From assembly GCA_000969725.1 (NCBI GenBank), contig JXSR01S048542.1: 21,621 bases of DNA, one strand, 5' to 3'. A program made the position numbers and the translations under genes. The notes under the pieces were generated by a model. The model was not told the origin of the DNA, did no database searches, and saw only the letters and a list, made by a program, of their open reading frames with translations. The stretch's first letter is position 1; each line of letters starts with the position of its first letter. The stretch is from Ophiothrix spiculata (lineage: Eukaryota; Echinodermata; Ophiuroidea; Amphilepidida; Ophiotrichidae). This document shows, one piece after another, positions 7,842-17,625 of this stretch.

Positions 7842-8526
7842 TGTGTTACACATGTTTTTACAAGATTCAAAAGTTCCATAATTTGAATAATCCACAAATC
7901 TTATATTCATATTAAAAATCTGGTCTAATTAAACATCATGATATTGGAGTTGATTCTCATAGATTTTAAAGAAATACAATGCATTCTGAAGGATAAAACT
8001 CTAAAGTTGGTGTACCTCATTATTAACAAACTTGTCATCATGATCAAATTTGAATCTTAGCAGAATCATGGGACTTCAATCTGATCAATTGCCTTGATTT
8101 GTTTGTATATCTGGTATATATCATCTGCGCCCAAGCTAAGTGATGCTATGGTCACATAAGCTGCAGGAAGCCGCAATGCCGGTATGACATTGGTATGAAA
8201 CCGATGAATGATTCTCGGTCGGTTACCGGTCGGACGCCGGTGGTTATGGGACCACAACTGAAGACCCCGTATACAAGCCGCAAGGCTTTTAACTCGGAAT
8301 TAAATTCTTGCAGCATTCTTCCAGCGTCTCTACGGCTCAAGGACACCGGCCGGTGACCACTCGGACACCATCCAGACAACGGTCGGTCAGCGGCCGGTGT
8401 CCGCTGAATTGACGCCATAAACACATCGTAACCTCACCGCAAGGTTATGTGACCAGGATATCAGTCAATTCATATACAAGCAGCAGTCTGAAAAAGGTAG
8501 GTATATTGAGTGCCATATCACTATCA
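7842..8526 (-). other. Probable 3' UTR of the minus-strand gene
   Basis: This stretch follows the stop codon of the terminal exon (8527-8610) on the minus strand and contains no further coding signal. It would include the GC-rich inverted-repeat element at 8150-8454. Extent is inferred from the candidate poly(A) hexamer only. Confidence 0.3.
8150..8454. mobile_element. GC-rich inverted-repeat element with GGTCACATAA ends
   Basis: GGTCACATAA at 8150-8159 and TTATGTGACC at 8445-8454 are exact inverted ends. Next inside come GCAGGAAGCCGCA and, inverted, CCTTGCGGTGAGG. The interior is a dense set of CGG/CCG words: TCGGTCGGTTACCGGTCGGA with CGCCGGTGG (from 8215), and a strong hairpin of GGACACCGGCCGGTGACC (8341-8358) against GGTCAGCGGCCGGTGTCC (8385-8402), 17 of 18 paired. 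It stands out sharply from the AT-rich neighbourhood. The minus-strand ORFs across it are products of GC-rich sequence lacking stops. I do not see a target duplication. Confidence 0.6.
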
Positions 8527-8610
8527 TCAGTTTCCGGATGTTATTTGTAATGTGTCCAACATCTTCTCTAAGTATGGCATTTGTCCTTCAGTCTCTTTGG
8601 CCTTGGCATG
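8527..8610 (-). CDS. Terminal coding exon of an unrecognised protein (C-terminal 27 residues)
   Basis: On the minus strand an acceptor with a good pyrimidine tract (GGTATCTTTTCAG) opens an exon reading HAKAKETEGQMPYLEKMLDT then LQITSGN, followed by three consecutive in-frame stops TGA TGA TAG. The exon starts in phase 0, matching the phase-0 donor of the exon at 17385-17492. Joined, they give a charged, helix-friendly C-terminus. The frame is closed in the other two readings near the acceptor. I do not recognise the family and assign no function. The start of the gene is not visible in the window. Confidence 0.65.
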   Translation of the reverse strand, partial: HAKAKETEGQMPYLEKMLDTLQITSGN

Positions 8611-8835
8611 CTGAAAAGATACCAAAAATCATGTGATCAGTAAATGCATCAATAATACTATTAAACATCAATAATACTATTATTTGAGTTAAATTAAACA
8701 CACTTCAAGCTTCAAAATTGTTCAAAACATGATGATCAGTCAGTGGCGAGTCTCTGCTTTATAGTGCTAAGTGCCCTTACCCCAGAAATCAAGCTAGCTT
8801 ATCTCTACCCAAGTGAAATCATGGTAACACTACAA

Positions 8836-8886
8836 TGTAAGTGCAGATGAGCCCTGCTGTGTCCACATAGCCATCAAAATTGAAAT
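8836..8886 (+). repeat. Dispersed duplicated segment, copy 1, left part
   Basis: TGTAAGTGCAGATGAGCCCT, then GCTGTG and GCCATC...ATTGAAATG, matches 11061-11117 (TGTAAGTGCAAATGAGCCC, GCTGTG, GCCATC, ACTGAATTGATG). The match stops at the target site of the hAT-like element at 8895-9213 and resumes at 9531. Confidence 0.6.
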
Positions 8887-8894
8887 GCTTGTGA

Positions 8895-9213
8895 CAGGGC
8901 TTCGAAATCCGCGGTAACGCGGCCGCGCCGTTCCCAGAAAAAAAAGTTGCAAGTCCCAGAAAAAAATAAGCAAAATTTAAAAATAATTATATTTAGTAAA
9001 ATAATAACAAATATTTTTGACGACAGATGATTTTTTTCTGGCAATATTGGATGATGAAATACAAATAAATGAGCCAAATTTTCGGGTGAATGTCAAATTA
9101 CTGTCAAAAACAAGCGATTTTTAGAGTAATTCATGCATTTTTTCATAAATCTCACAGAAAATTCTCATCAGCACTATTAAAGTTCCCAGAAAGTTTTTTT
9201 TTTCTATACCCTG
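8895..9213. mobile_element. hAT-like non-autonomous element with perfect 8-bp target duplication
   Basis: The element begins CAGGGCTTCGAAATCCGC and ends CTATACCCTG. GCTTGTGA occurs immediately outside both ends, at 8887-8894 and 9214-9221, without a mismatch. CAGGG/CCCTG ends with an 8-bp duplication are the signature of hAT transposons. Subterminal TTCCCAGAAA occurs at both sides in the same orientation (8931 and 9183). The 319-bp body is AT-rich with no transposase sequence. Perfect flanks suggest a comparatively young insertion. Confidence 0.9.
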
Positions 9214-9221
9214 GCTTGTGA

Positions 9222-9530
9222 CATGATGGTTACTTGACAGCAGTAATAACGTATTGTTTGCCACATTTTTAAAGAGAAAAGTTTAATTGTGACAGAAAAT
9301 TGTCAAAATCTAGAGATTCCCTTGCAGACAGGATGCTTAATTCAAAAGAAGTAAACTGTGTAATAAATATTTAAAAAATATTAGTAATCTTAGTGTGATA
9401 TTTTGATTCACCAACTTTGCTATGTAATTGCGTAGATGTAGAATAGCATCAGTAGTAATAATCACCAACTCATATTTAATCACTTGAATTCAAAAAGCAC
9501 AGACAGGAAACAAGCTTTAAATAATTGGTA
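9222..9530. other. Unassigned AT-rich stretch
   Basis: Nothing recognisable. This stretch and the hAT-like element to its left together separate the two parts of duplicated copy 1. Confidence 0.5.
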
Positions 9531-9690
9531 GTTGTAAAACCAAAACAGTAGTTGAAAGTTTCAAAATAGCCAATTAGAACATGCAAATAATTTATATAGC
9601 TGAAGCATTCTGTTCACTCATTGCTGTCTAATATCTTTGATTTCCATGTCACATGAGATGTTAGTGTTACAGTGTTACTTTAATTGAGGA
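9531..9690 (+). repeat. Dispersed duplicated segment, copy 1, right part
   Basis: TGTAAAACCAAAACA, AAGTTTCAAAATA, AATTTATATAGCTGAAGCAT, GTTCACTCATTGCTGTCTAA, ATCTTTGAT and GTGTTACTT recur in order at 11115-11320 in the same orientation. Copy 2 has a small extra A-rich insert. The two are moderately diverged. Confidence 0.7.
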
Positions 9691-10060
9691 CCCTAGAACC
9701 AGAAGGGGGTTAAATCACATTGAGTACAAACTGAGAAAAGGGCACAAACATCATATCATTTGTGTTGTCTTGAATGGTATTGCTCTATCTCACAGTGACT
9801 CTTACACATACATGCTCTGATCCTCAAATTACTACAAAACTTGTACAGAATGTAGAAATGAGAATTCTGTAGTGTGCTGTGTTATCTTATTATCATAGAG
9901 CCTGACAGGCTCTTTGACTCCCTGGCTTTGACTTAGGCAATGATTAGAGCCTAGACCTGAAGTAAAATTCAATTAGGCTACAATTGTCAGAATCAAGTGA
10001 AATTCACTTTTTTCCTTGTTTTTACCAAGAATATCTTCTTCTTTTTTTATCATAGGGCCA
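9691..10060. other. Unassigned stretch with a perfect 8-bp hairpin
   Basis: AGAGCCTG A CAGGCTCT at 9897-9913 is a perfect palindrome with a single-base centre. I see nothing else. Confidence 0.45.
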
Positions 10061-10096
10061 TATTCTTTCATGACTCACATAGACGTCTGCAAATAG

Positions 10097-10279
10097 ATGA
10101 CAAGGCAACCACTGCAAAATACTGCAAGTTTTAAGTTACTGTTTAAAGTACTCAAGTACTCTTACTTTACGCAAAGTATCAAAGACTGGAACTCTCTACC
10201 AGAGCCCACAACTCAAACAAGCTGTTATCAACCATTTAAAGGGAAAAGAGAAACAAAACTAAGCAAAGAACTGAATTAG
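10097..10279 (+). pseudogene. LINE ORF2 C-terminal remnant
   Basis: The reading frame contains KYSYFTQSIKDWNSLPE (residues 20-36, 10154-10204), then FKG. This resembles the pattern N-SFFPRTIRDWN-LP-----S----FK that closes the reverse-transcriptase ORF of CR1/L2/Jockey-type non-LTR retrotransposons. Everything upstream (endonuclease, reverse transcriptase) is missing. The sequence after the frame, to about 10400, would be LINE 3' UTR. The first residues before the motif do not match the family well, so the start codon is incidental. Confidence 0.6.
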
Positions 10280-10499
10280 AATTTGACAAACCCTGACCGT
10301 TTAACTTCGCCTTGAGTGTTGGCAAGTACACCAAGGAAGAAAGAAAGACAAGTAATGTGTATGTTTACTCTCTATGGTAGGCCTATACAAAAGGCAGAGT
10401 TATGATGATGTAAGGCACTTAATAATAATGAGTTGCCTTCCTTTATACAGTATAGTTGTTCCCTAGCCATAAATCATAATTAAGATATCCTAAAATGTA

Positions 10500-11002
10500 A
10501 GGATGGGTCGATTATGGCGAGATCGGCAGCAAATCGGGATTGGCAAAATCACAGGAACTCTACCGATTCAACAACCGATCCATTATTTTAGCGTGAAGAA
10601 GTTACTGTGCAAGTATCCATGAATAAAAATGCAAGCATTCTGCCTCGTTTTGACCTAATGTTATCTACCTAAGTATTACTAGTTATCCCAAAGGTCCTGG
10701 CAACTACAGATTTTATCGAAATTGTAATTGTCATTCTAAAAAGTAGAAAAACGATGTAAAATTAAGCTGGTTAACACAGGAAAACGGGAAGAAGGTCGCA
10801 GTGTTTGTTTGTTTACTATACACAGTTGACTGTAGATGGCGCTATTGCAGAATGTCATACAGTGGTGTGGTTTTTTTATGATGTTTTCTTGTGTTATGAT
10901 AAATTCATAATAAAATCGGGATCAGGTTCAAACCGATTATAGAAAAATAGGGTTGGGAATCGGCTATTACCGATTAAGTGTTACAGTAGATGGGCCCATC
11001 CT
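10500..11002. mobile_element. Inverted-repeat element with repeated TCGG/CCGA motifs at its ends
   Basis: AGGATGGG at 10500-10507 pairs with CCCATCCT at 10995-11002. Both ends then carry several copies of an ATCGG/CCGAT word. On the left are GAGATCGGCAGC, AATCGGGATTGGC, CTACCGATT and AACCGATCC. On the right are AATCGGGATC, AACCGATTATAG, GAATCGGC and TACCGATTAAG. Such subterminal arrays often serve as transposase-binding sites, which is an inference here. No transposase ORF is visible. No target duplication is certain, though TAAAATG lies near both ends. Confidence 0.6.
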
Positions 11003-11060
11003 GAATAAAATGGACAATTGCTTCAGGGCGATTCCAAAAAATTAAAAATGTAAGTGATAT

Positions 11061-11320
11061 TGTAAGTGCAAATGAGCCCGCTGTGCTCATGCATACTGCC
11101 ATCTTAACTGAATTGATGTAAAACCAAAACAATCAATCAAAGTTTCAAAATAACCAAACCAAAGCAAAACAAAAGGGGTTATTAGAAAATGTAACTAATT
11201 TATACAGCTGAAGCATTTATGTTCACACATTGCTGTCTAACATCTTTGATCTGCATGCCATAAGAGAGTCAAAATCTATGAAGTAATCATAAAGAAGGAT
11301 AGTGTTACTTTTTTTGAAGA
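11061..11320 (+). repeat. Dispersed duplicated segment, copy 2
   Basis: This copy holds both parts that are split in copy 1 (8836-8886 and 9531-9690), here contiguous through GAATTGATGTAAAACCAAAA. It shows what the locus of copy 1 was probably like before the 640 bp between its halves arrived, unless copy 2 suffered a deletion. Confidence 0.65.
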
Positions 11321-12486
11321 TATAAATATCACTTGCTCCACATACGCTCTCTTGAAATTACCTTACGTAAATCTCAGTCGGGCAATTATCGTGATGTAAT
11401 ATGTCATCAGAGTAACACCTCAAATTGCTTGTAGAAATCTAGTATGCCTGCCAATATCTACACATGATTTCTAATTATCTCATTTGATTGTAGCGGTGCC
11501 AAATAGCCCTTAGCTCATTTGAGACAAACACCTGCACATAACCTTTTCACTGCTGCACAGCAATCATTTTTATCACATAGCCGTAAAATCAGATATAATC
11601 AAGACATCTAAAATGGACACGATTTTTTGATTTTTTTTTTAAACAGGGACTTCTGTTTGAGGAGAGTGAGCTCTGTTTAACCACCCTGCTCCCCTCAAAT
11701 GCTTTATGGGAGCTCATTTAAGAGCACCTTGCATGATGGAATTTACATCTAAATTTCCAAATAGCTCTGACCCTGATTGCTTCCCTAAAGAACTTCATAG
11801 TAGAGCTTTCGATAGAGCCCCTGCTAAATTCCAATGGAAGTCCCTGATTTTGACATATATACCCCATCAGAATCTTACCAACTTCCAATTTTCACAAAGG
11901 CTTGCACAAGTTGCACAATTGTTTTAACGCATAGGGTACATGACATTTGGTGTTTGGTGTGAAAACAAGATTTTGTTATAATTGATCAATTCCATTGGCT
12001 GCTGCCATCTGAGATTGTTGCATGTTCAAACCGAGAGAAATTGGATACTAATTCTGTACCCAGGGAGTGAGTGCCCATGATGATGTTCTAATAAACAGCA
12101 CTTTCAAACATTTGGAGGGAAAAAAAGATTATTTCAAAGTTCACTAAAAAAAACTACAGCTTTAAGTACAAAATGACGAAAATCAGTGAAAAAATGGGAA
12201 AATGATGCACATTAAAGTTCCAGCAAACGAGCATGCTCACAATTCTGTTGAATTTTGAATCAATGCATTCTGAAATAGGTTTCTTTGTTTGTTGATAACT
12301 CAAAAAATATTATTGCTGTGATATTAAAATTGTACGAGCTTCAAAACAAGTGGGGTATTATAATGTTTTCAAAATTTTAAGTCTACAACTGATGTACTTT
12401 TGGCAAACGATAATTTTTCTACATGTCACCTTTCAAAGAAGGACATACACTTATTTTGAGGGGCCATTAAGGCACAGTTCCCAATT
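11321..12486. other. Unassigned intronic stretch
   Basis: No gene, element end or tandem array is recognised. The plus-strand frame at 11706-11927 has no family resemblance and no splice context. A poly-T run lies near 11625-11640. Confidence 0.45.
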
Positions 12487-12693
12487 CATGACGAAAGCTT
12501 TCGAGTCATACGAAAGGGATTGACACAATTGTAGATATTAAGTCATGATTCAAAAATAGATGTAGTATAGTGTATTGAATGATGCAGAAAAAAGTGTCAG
12601 GGCCTCTATCATTTATAAAGACTATTTCAAAAGAAGTAGTTATGCATTTATCCTAATATTTTTGCGTCATGACTCAAAATACATTTCGTCATG
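12487..12693. repeat. Inverted repeat with CATGACGAAA...GAGTCAT arms
   Basis: CATGACGAAAGCTTTCGAGT with CATACG (12487-12512) pairs with CGTCATGACTCAAAATACAT with TTCGTCATG (12665-12693). A third related phrase, AAGTCATGATTCAAAAATAG, lies at 12541. It is about 207 bp long, probably a decayed MITE. Confidence 0.5.
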
Positions 12694-14599
12694 GGTCTTG
12701 TGTCAAAGCTTCCCGAATGTTGGGAAGATATTACGTCATTAACTCGGAATAAAGCCTAAAGCGTTAAGGCTTATTTCCCAAAGATAAATACATTTATGAA
12801 AGAATTTAAACCTGAATGTTTACACATAAAGTAATAATTTAATAATAAATAAATATATCTTGACATTTACAACACTATAGATAATCTTAAAGTGTGCGGG
12901 TTAAAGAAGATGGGCTTAAGTTGTTTTAGTTGCACTTTTTTTTTCATTGGTTGATGTAGCTTGTTAATATACATCTAATCCCTAAATCTAGCTCCAAGAG
13001 AGCTACTCGACACTTGTCTAACCTTTGTCAATCACACATTTCTCCTCTAGTTTTTCCACATAAAGTAGTAGTGAATTATAAAAAATACAAGTTTTACTAA
13101 AAACATAAGGGGGAAATGTTGTAACTCCGTGTTACTATATTTGAGTAAATAATTCTACAACATCCACTCAGGCCGGCAGAGGCACAGCTTGTGCACATCC
13201 ACAACTGCCAAAAATCATTTGTATGATTTTGGTGTTGAGTTTTGTGTTGTTTAAAGGAAACCTTTGGAAATAAGCCTCTTGGCTAAAAGGGCAATCTTGA
13301 TATCTCCCCAAAAGCTCACTATCTTACTTCATGACACTTCAGATGGAATATCATTCAATATTCAAATATACATGTGAATTCCAATGAAAAAAAAATACAG
13401 AGAATCTAAAGAAAACACACACACAAATGTCCTGAGTCAACCTGTATCCCTGAAACTAGTTTGTTATAAATAATATACTTGATTTTTGCCAACCTATAAC
13501 CACTATTAATGTTTGCCATTAACAATTGCTAGAGTGTTGTAAATTATCCTCATCTCATTTTTGTATTCCATCCAACACCTGCTCATTCAAACACACCAAT
13601 TCCCAGAGTGAGTGCAAAGGGATGTTCTTGTTTAGCCTCAAACTGTAACATCACTCACATATTTTCCTCACAGCAGCATTTGTTCTCTTGGGTAATACTG
13701 AATTAGTTCCCCGAAATCATATGGGAAAATACTGAAGCCTTTTTCACAAATGAGTGTCAGTTCAGAGCTGAGTAAGCATCTTTCCAACGTGATAACCAAT
13801 GCCTTTGTGTTAACCAGTTCCTTAATTTCATCAGAATTGCTCTTTTATTTATCTATTCCTGATTGAGCCGGAGGCACTCAAATACAAGTACTCATATGCA
13901 TGTCGATATGTAGACACAAATTCAAGTATTCGTAAACCCCATTCTGCTTTAATAATCAAGGCTCAAATGCAACGCTTTTTGTTTCATTTCTTCAAAATAT
14001 GGCTCATTTTGACACACAATAGTTCACATCTTTAATTATCTGCTCAAAACTCAAAGAGACCCTTTTCTCTTTATTTCCTTCACTAAATGACTGCATCATT
14101 ATGTGTGCCGATATAGTGACCCTCTTTTTACACAAACGTCCAGTACCAATAGCTCCTATTTAATTAGGTCTCCTGAAAGTCACATACCCATTACTTTTTC
14201 AGTGAATACCACCATGGGCGATTAATACTAAACTGCACTCCTACAAATTACATCACATGAGATGCCACCGGGGGTAATGGACTTCCCAAATATCCTCTCT
14301 ACATATATATGTATAATGAATAGCCAGTTAAGATCATAGTGATGGGCAATACTAAAAATGGCAAGACAATAGATAGACAACAATTTCTTCCAATATAGTG
14401 TCCACTGTATTTAAACTTAACAGTTTGGATTCAAGAGAAATAAGCACTCAAATGTCACTCCAGTGAATTGAATCAAGTCCCCTAAAGCAAACTAAGTCAA
14501 GTGACAAAGTGACCACTCCTACAGATACAAATTGTCTGCTGCATTGACATTTGAAATCAACCTACTTTTAACCATAAAATGTGTCACAACAACCTGCTA
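12694..14599. other. 1.9 kb of intron without recognised repeats
   Basis: I see no inverted-repeat ends, retroelement motifs or gene-like frames. This makes it the longest stretch in the window not explained by mobile DNA. It could hold regulatory sequence, but nothing in the bases alone shows that. Confidence 0.4.
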
Positions 14600-14601
14600 T
14601 A

Positions 14602-15494
14602 CAGGGTGTATCAAAAAAAAGTTTACTTTATTAATGTGCCTCTATTTCAAAAAGAATAATACATTCTGTACATTCGTTTTGAATTATAAGTAAAATAGAT
14701 CATTGTCTAACAGAAAAATTCACATATGTGTGAAAACCAATTCAAAAATTATGGTCAATTTTGTAAATTGTAAATAAAATCAGTCAATGAAAATAACAAC
14801 TGATCCTTATGTCCTTTCGCCTTTTACAAAAACTGGAGAACTTTAACATTACCTGCATGTCAGATTAGGGCTCTGTTAACAAAGTGCAATACGTTGTGTG
14901 GCAATTTGCTTTAAACATTGATCAAATTGTTGATCAACTCTTTAATGTCTTTGGCTTAAACTAACCCTTATAAATGAGGCCTCAGGATGTCAGACCAAGT
15001 GATGTTGGCAAATCATTACTACTGCTATACAACAGTGATGAATTTGAGTATCCAGGAATTCTGTATTCTTTTGTGTGCACAGTGAAATAGCCTTGTAAAT
15101 GAAGTGTGATAAAACATGGGACACAACAGTCAAAAATCCAAAGTTTACATAACACTTGAACTGACATTACAAGACCAAAATGGATAAGATTTAGCCTCCA
15201 AATGTCAGAAGTTATTTGTTTCATCTTATTTGATCTTCATTTCAGCTAAAAATGTTACCTTCAGTCAAAATTGCAAGTGTGGAACCATGCAATCTTTGCA
15301 CAACTGATTTTATTTACAATTTACCAGATTGACCAAAATTTTTGTATCAATTGTCGCACATCTGCTATTTTTTCTGTTAATGGACAGACATTAGTTTATT
15401 TTACTTATAAATCAAAACAAACTTACAGAATCTATTATATATTTTTAAAATGGAGGCACAATAGTAACTGTAAACTTCTTTTTGATACACCCTG
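14602..15494. mobile_element. Tc1/mariner-type foldback, ~190-bp arms, TA target duplication
   Basis: Ends are CAGGGTGTATCAAAAAAAAG and, inverted, CAGGGTGTATCAAAAAGAAG, each followed inward by TTTAC. TA lies outside both (14600-14601, 15495-15496). The arms continue for nearly 200 bp with indels. Inverted partners include TATAAGTAAAATA, ATGGTCAAT/TTGGTCAAT and a long shared block GTAAATTGTAAATAAAATCA with GT (about 14765 and 15318). The interior includes the broken C-terminal part of a DDE transposase on the minus strand. This is an internally deleted, non-autonomous derivative. Confidence 0.85.
14823..15035 (-). pseudogene. Mariner-type transposase C-terminal remnant
   Basis: On the minus strand, LPTSLGLTS*GLIYKG followed by FKPKTLK (about 15008-14935) resembles WP-RSPDLTP-DF-LWG...KPKTL of mariner-like transposases around the third catalytic residue. 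After a one-base frame change it continues AKDIKELINNLINV, a stop, then NVLHFVNRALI and NVKVLQFL before a stop at 14823-14825. This fits the pattern DI-EL---I------ML--V--AL--R and a terminal hydrophobic tail. Stops and the frameshift make it dead, and the catalytic Asp is replaced by Gly in this reading. It lies inside the foldback at 14602-15494. The call rests on pattern similarity from memory. Confidence 0.4.
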
Positions 15495-15496
15495 TA

Positions 15497-15760
15497 TAAT
15501 AAGAATTGGCTAAACTTTAAACTATCATTCTAACCTGCATGCATATTGGAGCTGCAATTTCAGCAAAGAAATGTATGCTAACTCTCTTTATTTAACATTT
15601 TGAAATCAGAAAGTAAATCTGTAGGATTGGTTTTGTTTATTGTTTTTAATTCTTGTCTTCATTTTGTCAAAATAGGTCAAAAATGTGGTCGGATGGCCAA
15701 ATCTTGACAATATGTCAAAAGAGTTTTTAAGAAACCATACTCTGAACAAATTAGCTATAA
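15497..15760. other. Unassigned intronic stretch
   Basis: Nothing recognised. Confidence 0.4.
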
Positions 15761-15914
15761 ATAGACATTTTTTACATCACATTTAGAGGAAATTTGCATT
15801 TTCCTCACACTCATTTTTCTTGTTTATTTATTTATTTATAGACATTTTTTACATCACATTTAGAGGAAATTTGCATTTTCCTCAAACTCATTTTCTTGTT
15901 TAAATTTATTTATT
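15761..15914 (+). repeat. Two-copy tandem duplication, 77-bp unit
   Basis: ATAGACATTTTTTACATCAC, continuing ATTTAGAGGAAATTTGCATT and TTCCTCA, occurs at 15761 and again at 15838, identical through that block. It then differs by single bases (CACACTC/CAAACTC) and a T-run length. Each unit ends in a (TTTA)n microsatellite (15823-15839, 15904-15929), which probably mediated the duplication. The near-identity indicates a recent event. Confidence 0.9.
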
Positions 15915-15934
15915 TATTTATCTATTTATGCATT

Positions 15935-17384
15935 CACTTGCATGTTTAAGAATACACGAGAATGATTTGTAATACATCAACATTTAAAAAAAAAGATCTC
16001 TATTTAATCATGTACAGTCTATTAGCGCATAAAATGAAATTAGTCCTATATCTTATCAACTTTTAAAACTAAGAAAATGTTTGTTATAATATGTGGCATT
16101 GTAAATACATCCGTTTGGAGCAGTACCAGAGGTGTCAATATATCAGACATGTTTATTTGGTGCCAGCTTATTCCAGACTTATTTATCTTACATGCTAGTA
16201 ATATTGGCATGTCTCTTTATACATCACTTCAATCTGTTTTGTTTTGTTTATAGAGACAATGTCACCAGGCAAATTGTCTGATTCTACTTCTGGATTCTGC
16301 TAATTCACAGCAACCAGCTTTCAGTAAACATTCAGCCAAGTAGATAGAATTCAATGTTTCTCTGCTCTGGGTTTTTGGAAAAGGGGAAGAACTTTTTCAT
16401 TTTTTTTTTATTTTTTTGGTAAACTACTCTAAATTTTCCAGATTTAGCGCCATTTTAGCATGATTCAGAGTGCTAAATGATGTCTAAGAAAAACAATGAG
16501 ACCTTTTTTATTTACTTGTTTAGGACCTTGCTGATGATCACTTAACTCCCATGAAATGCTTTATTACATATTTTGCAGGGTTCTCAAATAAGTTAAGCTT
16601 TCTTTGAAATATTTATGAACAAGTTATGAAATTTATAAAATATAAAGAAACATAGAAAATCTTCAAAAATGGAACCGTGAGGGGGCGAGAAACGAATATT
16701 TTTTACTTTGCCCTTGTAAATCATGACAATTTATTGTACCATTGGTTCATTACAGAGGGCTCACTGTACACTTCACAAGCAGCATCTCTAATCAACTTCT
16801 CACGATTGATATGTAGCTCAGATGATAGTAAAAAAATATTGGTAATGTATCACATCTTTCACTAGCCTGCATGGTTATGATCCTTTACCATAGTGCAAAT
16901 CTCACAGCAACCATTATTCAAACCATTAGGGGTCAACATATACCAAGTCTTTTGTTTTCCAAGTATAGCATCAAAATAAAACATAAGTGTAGCCTAGTTT
17001 AGATTTTTTTTTTCAATGCTGGTTATGAACAAATGCTACCAGGAAAGCAAGATGTAGTTTTGATTTGGTTTTCACAACATTGACCAAAATTTGAAGCCGA
17101 AAAATCAATTTGCATTTATTGCTTCACGTGTTGTTCACATGGTCCATTTCTGACCAAAATTTCAAATAAAAAAGGAGAATTTAGTTTCTAGATATGTGAT
17201 CAATACAGAATCAACCCTGCCGCCGCCCCACCCAAGTTCTCGGACCTAATACATCTTTGTGTTTGATCAAATCCAGAGAATGAGAAACCATATCGCAAAA
17301 TAAGAGGTACCTAAAATTTTGGCAAACATACATGTAGCTTAAACCTCTTTCAGCAGATTTGTATGCAATCTAATACCTACTCAC
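15935..17384. other. Unassigned intronic stretch
   Basis: No element ends or gene-like frames. There is a short T-rich run near 16400-16420 and a small CCGCCGCC-containing GC-rich patch near 17218-17235. Adjacent short repeats of GACCAAAATTT occur at about 17082 and 17151. Confidence 0.4.
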
Positions 17385-17492
17385 CTTATACTTGGAGGCA
17401 AGCTGCTGGGCTGCCCATGCTGCATACTTCATGTTTTCCCTTTTACTTTTGCTGTTTACAGTTTTACTTGATGACGCTAGATGTGAAGATGC
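17385..17492 (-). CDS. Penultimate coding exon of an unrecognised protein
   Basis: On the minus strand this 108-bp segment is bordered by acceptor TTTATCTTCTAG and donor AAG|GTGAGT, both near consensus. Only one frame is open. It reads ASSHLASSSKTVNSKSKREN (residues 1-20) then MKYAAWAAQQLASKYK. The first half is Ser/Lys-rich and probably disordered. The second is Ala/Gln/Lys-rich and probably helical. Composition is richer in G and C than the flanks, as expected for an exon. Phase 0 at both borders lets it join the terminal exon at 8527-8610 directly, continuing ...SKYK|HAKAKETEG. No family is recognised. Earlier exons should lie at higher coordinates, beyond or within the right end of the window. 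Confidence 0.7.
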
Positions 17493-17625
17493 CTAGAAGA
17501 TAAAAACAATATGGAAGCCGAGTATGATTAATGGAACTTCAGCATTGGGAGAAAGTGCTTTGATCATACTTTATTTTCTTCTACCTCAACATTCAAAGTT
17601 ATCTCTTTAGTAAAGTACAGCTTAA

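Larger units (their letters stand above)
8611..17384 (-). other. 8.8-kb last intron of the minus-strand gene
   Basis: Bounded on the minus strand by GTGAGT (donor, just below 17385) and TTTTCAG (acceptor, just above 8610). It holds a hAT-like element, a LINE remnant, an element with TCGG-rich ends, a dispersed duplication, a long-armed mariner-type foldback and a tandem duplication, and otherwise unassigned DNA. I found no convincing intermediate exon. One that is phase-neutral could still have been missed. Confidence 0.55.

Noticed and set aside
8066..8424. Two minus-strand ORFs in CGG-rich sequence
   Set aside because: They are open only because GC-rich repeats lack stop codons. The residues are repeat-derived and there is no splice context.
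14982..15224. Minus-strand ORF of 80 codons as an intact gene
   Set aside because: It is the broken interior of the mariner-type foldback. Only its last part resembles transposase and the frame is interrupted immediately after.
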